From the NCBI GenBank assembly GCA_003427395.1, contig BFEA01000324.1, positions 1 through 24,207 of the forward strand: a stretch of DNA of 24,207 bases, in the 5' to 3' direction. The translations under genes were made by a program, and so were the position numbers. Positions 19,630-24,207 of this stretch are shown piece by piece (the stretch's first letter is position 1; every line of letters begins with the position of its first letter). The notes under the pieces were generated by a model. The model did not search any database. It worked only from the letters and a program-made list of their open reading frames with translations, and was not told where the DNA came from. This DNA is from Chara braunii. Taxonomy: Eukaryota > Streptophyta > Charophyceae > Charales > Characeae.

Positions 19630-19929
19630 AGCGAGGCCCAACTACAAGGGCGAAGGAAAAGGTCAACGCTGTCACAGTGAAGTGGGTCGACATGCTCTAC
19701 CACGGGTCTCCTGGAAGGGTGGTAGTAGTTTACAGTGTCCAGGTAGCTAAGGCAAGGGTGCCATCTTGCCCCATCCCCATAGGCGGTTAACAGGGACCCC
19801 CACTTTTCTTTTCTTTTCTTGTTCTTCTTCTTCGTCTTTTTTTTTTTTATGTCCTAAACTCAATTTTATTCCAAAATAATTGAGGAGAGGCCGGGGACCT
19901 CACAATTCAACCGGAGTTATCCCGGCAGC
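19630..19929. other. spacer before LINE, pyrimidine tract and hairpin
   Basis: No gene is seen. A T/C-rich run lies at about 19803-19850. CTCAATTTTA...AATAATTGAG (about 19859-19884) forms a hairpin. Confidence 0.4.
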
Positions 19930-20349
19930 ATCACCCGGTTTAGATTAAACTCTGCAACCCCACTTTTCAGCCCTCCCTGTTGTGATCCAATTGCAGGTCC
20001 TCCTCGACATGATTAGGACCAACCCAGGTTACAAATGCATAGCGGCGGTGAACCCCCACTACGAACTTAAAGTCTCTGCCTGCCCTTGGAGATGACTTCT
20101 CCGCAATATTTGAAAACTCAGTTCAATCTCCACTTGCTCTAAAGAAATGCCTTTCAATCTATGAAGAAGCTTCAGAGATGCGTACCAGCTGGAACAAGTC
20201 AACAGCACTGACACCAGATGTAACAAAACTGGCAATAGATTTGGGGATGAGGACAAAAACTGACCTTGACTCAGAAAGATATTTGGTAATTGTGGTTTCC
20301 CTCGGAGACTGCAAAGAGGAAAGGGCTCGTGTGCCGGAAAACCGAGTTA
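19930..20349 (+). pseudogene. LINE reverse transcriptase fragment, palm region
   Basis: Plus-strand translation across two frames gives the non-LTR RT palm. First there is a hydrophobic segment of the kind that follows the PLS motif (VIQLQVLLDMIRTNPGY). Then, after a single-base frameshift near 20083-20088, the catalytic Asp-Asp (20091-20096, in LGDDFSAIFE) is followed by helix ALKKCLSIYEEASEMRTSWN. This last part corresponds to the usual 'ASGLKIN..KS' stretch of LINE RTs. RT would copy element RNA at nicked DNA in the nucleus. The copy is dead: frameshifted, no upstream endonuclease or ORF1 seen, and interrupted at 20349 by a TIR element. The left limit is approximate. Confidence 0.75.
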
Positions 20350-20750
20350 GAGGCTCGCCACACAGGCTGTCGAAACTCAAGAGAGTTTCGACAGGTGTCA
20401 GAAAAAAATTGAAAGTCCGTGGTCGACAGTTTACCCCCCCTTCGCCACACCGGCTGTCGAGGGGCAAGGTTTTTGGTCATGACCAGGCGGACGACGGTGA
20501 CGGAACAGTCCCAGACAACGCAAATTCGACCCTGACAACGCAAATTCGAACGCAATTTTCGAAAGGTCGGTGGGGCACTGTTGAATTTCCATCACCTGCA
20601 GGCGGGAGGAAACGGCTGCTGGAGGGCGGCTGTAGAAAGTACCATTCTGACACCTGTCAAAAGTTTTTTGAGCTGCAATTCTTCGAAAGTCTGTGTGGCG
20701 ATGCCAAATTGTCGAAAACCGGGTTTTCGACAGCCTCTGTGGCGAGCCTC
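20350..20750. mobile_element. 401-bp TIR element with TTA duplications (PIF/Harbinger-like MITE)
   Basis: The terminal inverted repeats are 26 bp with one mismatch, beginning GAGGCTCGCCACA and continuing AGGCTGTCGAAA. They are flanked by TTA at 20347-20349 and 20751-20753. The inner half of each TIR also folds locally: CTGTCGAAACTC/GAGTTTCGACAG (20367-20394, 12-bp stem, 4-nt loop) and TGTCGAAAACC/GGTTTTCGACA (20710-20732). Related subterminal motifs recur inside (about 20444-20462 and 20684-20702). No transposase is encoded. A TTA target duplication is typical of PIF/Harbinger. Removing the element with one TTA rejoins the LINE reading frame exactly, which confirms the ends. Confidence 0.8.
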
Positions 20751-20753
20751 TTA

Positions 20754-21069
20754 GGGATGCATGCTCAAAATTTTCCAAGACCTCCTACCTGTCTCTCTTT
20801 GGCAGGGCTCTAGTGGCCAACTGTGCCATTCTTTCCACAGGCTGGTATATCTTGTGCATAAGAGTTGCCTCAGATGCGTCAGTGAAACTAATAATGCAAT
20901 TATTGACTACATTCATATGGAACAGGAGATGCAAGTATATCTTCCTGCATCAGTAAAGCAGCATGGTGGAAAATAACAGAAAAGAAAACACAAGGGGGCT
21001 TGGGCGTCCTTGACCCAGTAAGACAAAAAGATGATGCACTGCTTGCGAAGTGGCCCATCAAATTGTTAA
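20754..21069 (+). pseudogene. LINE RT fragment, thumb and GGLG region
   Basis: This continues the frame broken at 20349. It contains the LINE thumb signature (YLSLFGRALVANCAILSTGWY, starting about 20786) and an FIWNR segment. After a one-base frameshift at about 20940-20960 it contains AAWWKITEKK and GGLGVLDP (about 20995-21018), the conserved 'GGLGI.DP' block found at the C-terminal side of plant-type and other L1-like RTs. A TTAA element interrupts it at 21069. Confidence 0.8.
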
Positions 21070-21270
21070 ACCACCAGTACTTGGCCCAGCTATCGGCCGC
21101 AGGCGATTCCCGTTAACGCGCCGGTAGTTGCGGGCTTCGGGCCACAGAACCGCAATGGCTGGAAGCGCCAGCCAAAATCAAAACGAAACGGGGCCCCGAC
21201 GGCTTGGCAAAACTTGGCGCGCAGGGGGTATCCTGGCTCGGCATCAATAGCTGGTCCAAGTACTGGTGGT
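21070..21270. mobile_element. 201-bp TTAA-flanked MITE, copy 1
   Basis: The inverted ends are ACCACCAGTACTTGG.CCAGCTAT (24 bp, one mismatch), flanked by TTAA at 21066-21069 and 21271-21274. There is no ORF. Excision with one TTAA rejoins the LINE codons (Leu-Leu followed by Thr-Ser-Asp) in frame. TTAA-specific insertion is the hallmark of piggyBac-type transposases, although these ends do not begin with CCC as in classic piggyBac. Confidence 0.85.
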
Positions 21271-21274
21271 TTAA

Positions 21275-21424
21275 CCTCCGATGACCCCCACCCTTCGATG
21301 GCCCTAGCACATGCTATTCTAGATACGGAGGGGGAACTTAAGGACGAGGTCGCAGTGTGGCAATCCCTGCTAATGCACCCCATGATATCATCAGTCAAGA
21401 CGAATATACAGTCTCGAATATTAA
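21275..21424 (+). pseudogene. LINE C-terminal fragment between two MITEs
   Basis: A 50-codon open segment (DDPHPSMALAHAILDTEG, then VAVWQSLLMHP) continues the LINE frame from 21069 and joins the segment starting 21596 once both TTAA elements are removed. Its position after GGLGVLDP, followed by AW, matches the order of the L1-type C-terminal region. Confidence 0.7.
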
Positions 21425-21591
21425 ACCACCAGTACTTCCTAGAGTCATGCCCGTTAACCCGCTAACGCACCATGATTTTAGGAAACGTACGGGCTACTAC
21501 AGGAGCGCCCAAATTCATCTGACTAGAAACGTTTTTTACTCCCTTTTTTTTTTTTTTTAACGCGACAGATAACTGGGCCAAGTACTGGTGG
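21425..21591. mobile_element. 167-bp TTAA-flanked MITE, copy 2
   Basis: The ends are ACCACCAGTACTT (13-bp perfect inverted repeat; the right end continues as in copy 1), flanked by TTAA at 21421-21424 and 21592-21595. The body carries TTTTAGGAAACGTA and a T-run shared with the copy near 17.1 kb. Removing it with one TTAA restores Ile-Leu-Thr-Ala-Trp in the LINE frame. Confidence 0.85.
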
Positions 21592-21595
21592 TTTA

Positions 21596-21732
21596 ACAGC
21601 CTGGGCTAAAATCATTCCACAGACCCTGACTTACCCTTCGGACCGAAATCAAGTCCTACTAACATGCCTCTTTGAAAAATCTGCTATCGATTCCTGGCCT
21701 CCTTTTCATTTGATAATAAAAGACCTCAATTC

Positions 21733-21733
<1 letters not shown>
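21596..21733 (+). pseudogene. LINE C-terminal fragment before poly(C)
   Basis: The frame continues from 21424 with AWAKIIPQTLTYPSDRNQ and SWPPFHLIIKDL, again in L1-type C-terminal style. It runs into a 48-base C tract. Confidence 0.7.
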
Positions 21734-21791
<58 letters not shown>

Positions 21792-21793
21792 AA
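21734..21793. repeat. poly(C)48-poly(A)12 tract
   Basis: Forty-eight C followed by twelve A interrupt the LINE reading frame. The layout is the same as at 17477-17518. It may be a real homopolymer, an insertion scar or an assembly artefact. Confidence 0.9.
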
Positions 21794-21857
21794 GCTGCTA
21801 TCATTATCCCAGCGGGCCTCTCCCTTCTCAGTTGCTAAGAAATCTGGGCCGAGGTCC

Positions 21858-22005
21858 CACTAGCAAAGAGGATGGGATCGAATGCCTGAATCTGGATGTG
21901 TTTTATGCAGAGATGCAGAAAAGCAGTTCAATCTCGATTTCCTGCACCTCTCCTTAAACACGTCCAGATGCAGGCATTCGATCCAGTCCTCTTTGCTAGT
22001 GGGAC
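21858..22005. repeat. imperfect inverted duplication, about 50-bp arms
   Basis: The left arm (about 21858-21906, TCCCACTAGCAAAGAGGA at its start) is the reverse complement, with a few mismatches, of the right arm (about 21956-22005, TCCTCTTTGCTAGTGGGA at its end). About 50 bp of spacer separate them. The right arm lies in the LINE reading frame, so the left arm is probably the copied, inverted piece. Confidence 0.75.
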
Positions 22006-22497
22006 GATGCCCCTGGAAACTTTGGAAGGAAATGGCTTCATATTTCAAAAAGGCGTATGGCAGATTGGTCATTTGGTGGATGAAGAAAAGTGGAGATCAC
22101 TCAACAGTCCGAGACGTACCCTGAGAGGCCTGCACAACGTGGAGACCCACAGGGATCAGGTTATCAAGGCTATCCAAAGCCACCACTGGGTGGACATTGT
22201 CCGAGCACCAGGTACAAGGATGGCACCGGACACATGGTGGATAAGAGAGGACAAGCCCGAGGCTTTCTTCCGGGCTGAAGCAGGGGATGACACAGATCGG
22301 ATTCATCTCTCTGAATGGAGATCTACAGGGGGGTTCCTCCAGAAGGTGCAGGGCTCTGCACTGCCAGAACGTGCAGTCCAATGGAAGGAAATCAAAATCA
22401 ATTCAAAACAGCACAAAGGAGGAACCAAGCTCCAGCTGGTACTGGATGACCTTTCCTGTGAAAAATGGAAGACAGATGTAGTTAGGATAGCCTAAGG
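21957..22497 (+). pseudogene. LINE C-terminal region, continuing fragment
   Basis: About 180 codons are open up to TAA at 22493-22495 (part of the 16-17 bp target duplication). The start reads MQAFDPVLFASGTMPLETLE then GVWQIGHLVDEEKW, which resembles the L1-type motif in which a short Trp/Phe segment is followed by 'IGDL'. The rest is a charged, Trp-containing domain I cannot name (PDTWWIREDKPEAFFRAEAG). It follows the RT pieces in the same orientation and is interrupted downstream by the tRNA-headed insertion. Assignment to the LINE is by position and style. Confidence 0.5.
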
Positions 22498-22504
22498 GTG
22501 TCCA

Positions 22505-22599
22505 GTTGATGTAGCTCAGTGGTTAGAGCACGGGTTGGAAATGCGCACTGTGGTATAAGGTTGCGGGTTCAAAACTCCGCAGCCCTGCGCATGGACACC
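22505..22599 (+). ncRNA. tRNA-derived head with A and B boxes
   Basis: The A box TAGCTCAGTGG (22512-22522) fits the Pol III consensus. It sits in a D-arm that folds (GCTC/GAGC around AGTGGTTA). The B box GGTTCAAAACT (22566-22576) is near-consensus, in a T-arm (GCGGG/TCCGC) whose loop has one extra base. No proper anticodon arm or CCA-proximal stem is found, so it is a decayed tRNA derivative, not a working tRNA. GGTGTCCA (22497-22504) and TGGACACC (22592-22599) could close an acceptor-like stem. Confidence 0.7.
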
Positions 22600-22984
22600 G
22601 GCAGGGCGTTAGAGTGACGCACGGCTGGACATACATCCCCTTGGGCTGACGCATGATACTATTACAGACACTGCCTGCGCACCACCCAAGGGGTAGTCCT
22701 GGTTGTTGTATGCTGGGTCTTGACTATGCGTGGGTTGCTTGACGTAGCTATTGATTGTTCTGAAATTCTCCCCTGTTCCGGCATTCCATACATTGGCATC
22801 ACTTCAGAACACAGCACATAAGATAGGGCATTGTAGTTACACAACACAGGGTGTGGGTTAGAGTCTGGCTAGAGACTTTGGGGCGGTTTCTTGCACAGAC
22901 CGGCCCACCATTCATATGACAATACAACCCTACACATATATATATACAGAACTCAATTGGGGCTTGGTGGGGGTCCGCACTACT

Positions 22985-23435
22985 GCTGGGGTTGGCTGGG
23001 ATCAAGGCTTCGCGCTTGTCCCTGTCCAGCCTCAGTATCTAGAACCATGGCATATACACATACATGACTGGGGGTAGGCTGGGGTTTTCAAGGCTTCGCG
23101 CTTGTCCTTGCCGGGCCTCGGTATCGAGAACCATGGATAACACACAGATAGCACGTACACACATAACTGGGGCTGGCTGGGGCTCAAGGCTTCGCGCTTG
23201 GCCCTGTCCAGCCTCAGTATCTGACATCTGTAGAAAGGAGAAACATGCCAGAATACGACACATATACAGTATACACATGCCAGAATGGGGGTTGGTAGGA
23301 GAAGCAGACATAATACTAGAGCCTGGCGCCCGATGTACCCGAGTAACGTGGCTTGCTTGACTGTGCCTCAACTGGGGCTGGGAGGGGCTCAAGGCTTCGC
23401 GCTTGGTCCAGCCTAGCCCCGGTGCCTAGAACTCC
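22985..23435 (+). repeat. internal repeat array of tRNA-headed element
   Basis: Four units share CAAGGCTTCGCGCTTG at 23003, 23089, 23185 and 23390. Each is preceded by a GGGG.TGGCTGGGG-type block and followed by CCAGCCTCAGTATCTAGAAC-like sequence. Spacings are 86, 96 and 205 bp, so one unit between the third and fourth is lost or diverged. Confidence 0.85.
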
Positions 23436-23653
23436 TGTCTGGTCCAAGTCGCCCTCTGAAATACCATGGTGATAGTCCTGAGTAGTAATACTGAGGTAGG
23501 ATGGTAGGGATAGGGGTGCGCTAGGAGAACTGCTGAGAGGATGGGTAAGGAGGTGGTCTTACGGTGAATAAGAGAATGTCAGGACAGCCAATAGCTGTGT
23601 CGGCAACCCCGTGTGTCCAGAGTCCGGTCTCTACAACAACCAGGGCTTTTTGG

Positions 23654-23686
<33 letters not shown>

Positions 23687-23698
23687 AGCCTAAGGGTG

Positions 23699-23878
23699 GA
23701 ATGCGGCCCACGAGACAAGGAAGAGTTAATCTTCATTACAGAGTATAAACCCAGCATTGGATATGATGCTCTGCGATCCAGAGCCTCTACGTTGCAGCAG
23801 GTTAACATCTGGAATAGAATGGATGGAGAGCGAATAATCAGGTTTCCGCGTGGAGCTCATTCATCATTGCATGGTTGA
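23699..23878 (+). pseudogene. sequence continuing after the insertion, possible LINE tail
   Basis: An open frame of about 60 codons (ECGPRDKEELIFITEYKPSI, STLQQVNIWNRMDGERII) follows the second target duplication and ends with TGA at 23876-23878. It is not in the same frame as the LINE piece ending at 22495, so either a frameshift occurred or this is the 3' region of the LINE or older host DNA. No family is recognised. Confidence 0.3.
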
Positions 23879-23927
23879 GCACTTTCATCCTGATGTTGTT
23901 ATTGGATATTCTGGAACTCAAGGTGAC

Positions 23928-24112
23928 TGTGATACGCAACCTCACGCCCCCTTGCGGCTTCCCGTACAGGGTCGCCGATCAGAGTTCTAGGAGGGGCGCG
24001 GCCGAGGATTTTTGGCCGTAAGGGTTGAGTCTCTCGGACGGAACGGGAGACTCTCATTTCGTGGCCGAGGTTTTTCTCGGAGTCGAACTGTCGCCGCGGA
24101 GTCGTGCGGGGG
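23928..24112. repeat. dispersed repeat X, copy B
   Basis: Direct-orientation partner of 17595-17785 with the same ordered blocks (TGTGATACGCAACC, GCCGATCAGAGT, GGACGGAACGGGAGACTC, TCGAACTGTCGCC). By eye about 70% similar. On the minus strand CAGTTCGACTCC is a good B-box match; no A box is evident. Confidence 0.6.
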
Positions 24113-24207
24113 GGCCGAATCACTCCGAAACGATAAAATCAAAAAGGTTTCCGCAAAAATGAACTGCCGCCATGCATTGGGACGGAAAAAGGCATCAAGG
24201 GGAGAGG
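24113..24207. other. window end, nothing recognised
   Basis: A short stretch after repeat X with no feature I can support. Confidence 0.4.

Larger units (their letters stand above)
22501..23681 (+). mobile_element. tRNA-headed non-autonomous retroelement with internal repeats and poly(A)
   Basis: The insertion is bounded by a perfect duplication GGATAGCCTAAGGGTG (22485-22500 and 23683-23698; 17 bp if a leading A is counted, which is ambiguous with the poly(A)). It starts with a tRNA-like Pol III promoter, carries four internal repeats at 22.98-23.43 kb and ends in an A-run at 23654-23682. There is no RT. This is the signature of target-primed reverse transcription driven by another LINE. At about 1.18 kb it is long for a SINE. 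Its order (promoter head, repeat array, poly(A)) resembles a composite element such as SVA in layout only. Confidence 0.75.

Noticed and set aside
22505-22599. Functional tRNA gene
   Set aside because: The A and B boxes are good, but there is no proper anticodon arm, the T-loop has an extra base, and the segment is the 5' end of a retrotransposed unit.

Overview
The window reads as a transposon-dense piece of a eukaryotic nuclear genome. I see no intact host gene. There are no bacterial operons or ribosome binding sites. There are LINE, LTR-type, TIR-type and tRNA-headed elements, long (CT)n, poly(C) and poly(A) tracts, intron-like signals and single-base Ns typical of a draft assembly. The LINE and Gag styles fit a plant or streptophyte alga better than an animal, but this is a weak inference and no taxon can be proved from the sequence.

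Left part (1-2706): non-coding DNA unusually rich in perfect short inverted repeats, with a (CT)n microsatellite and one decayed minus-strand reading frame. Middle (2707-16981): two 927-bp direct repeats, about 95% identical, bound a 14.3-kb element. Its only recognisable gene content lies on the minus strand: a Gag-like frame with a CCHC zinc knuckle, broken by two stop codons; an intact 236-codon ORF of unknown function upstream of it; and a short coding remnant downstream. I find no protease, reverse transcriptase, RNase H or integrase, so it resembles a large non-autonomous Gag-only LTR element with a very long hairpin-filled leader. Inside that leader (about 12.0-12.84 kb) are ten hairpins that share an almost fixed 20-base core but have different, compensating stems. 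This is the most unusual structure in the window.

Right part (16982-24207): a Nextera mate-pair junction sequence at 17326-17363 warns that the two sides may be falsely joined. Beyond it lie a poly(C) tract, a dispersed repeat, a family of about 100-bp fold-back units in alternating orientation, and a decayed LINE (about 19.93-23.88 kb). The LINE is a natural insertion trap. A 401-bp element with 3-bp TTA duplications and two elements with TTAA duplications each interrupt its reading frame, and removing each in silico rejoins the frame exactly. A fourth insertion of about 1.18 kb has a tRNA-like head, an internal repeat array and a poly(A) tail, and is flanked by a 16-17 bp target duplication.

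Overall this is a nested graveyard of mobile elements. Its value lies in the covarying hairpin array, the Gag-only element and the clean insertion footprints.
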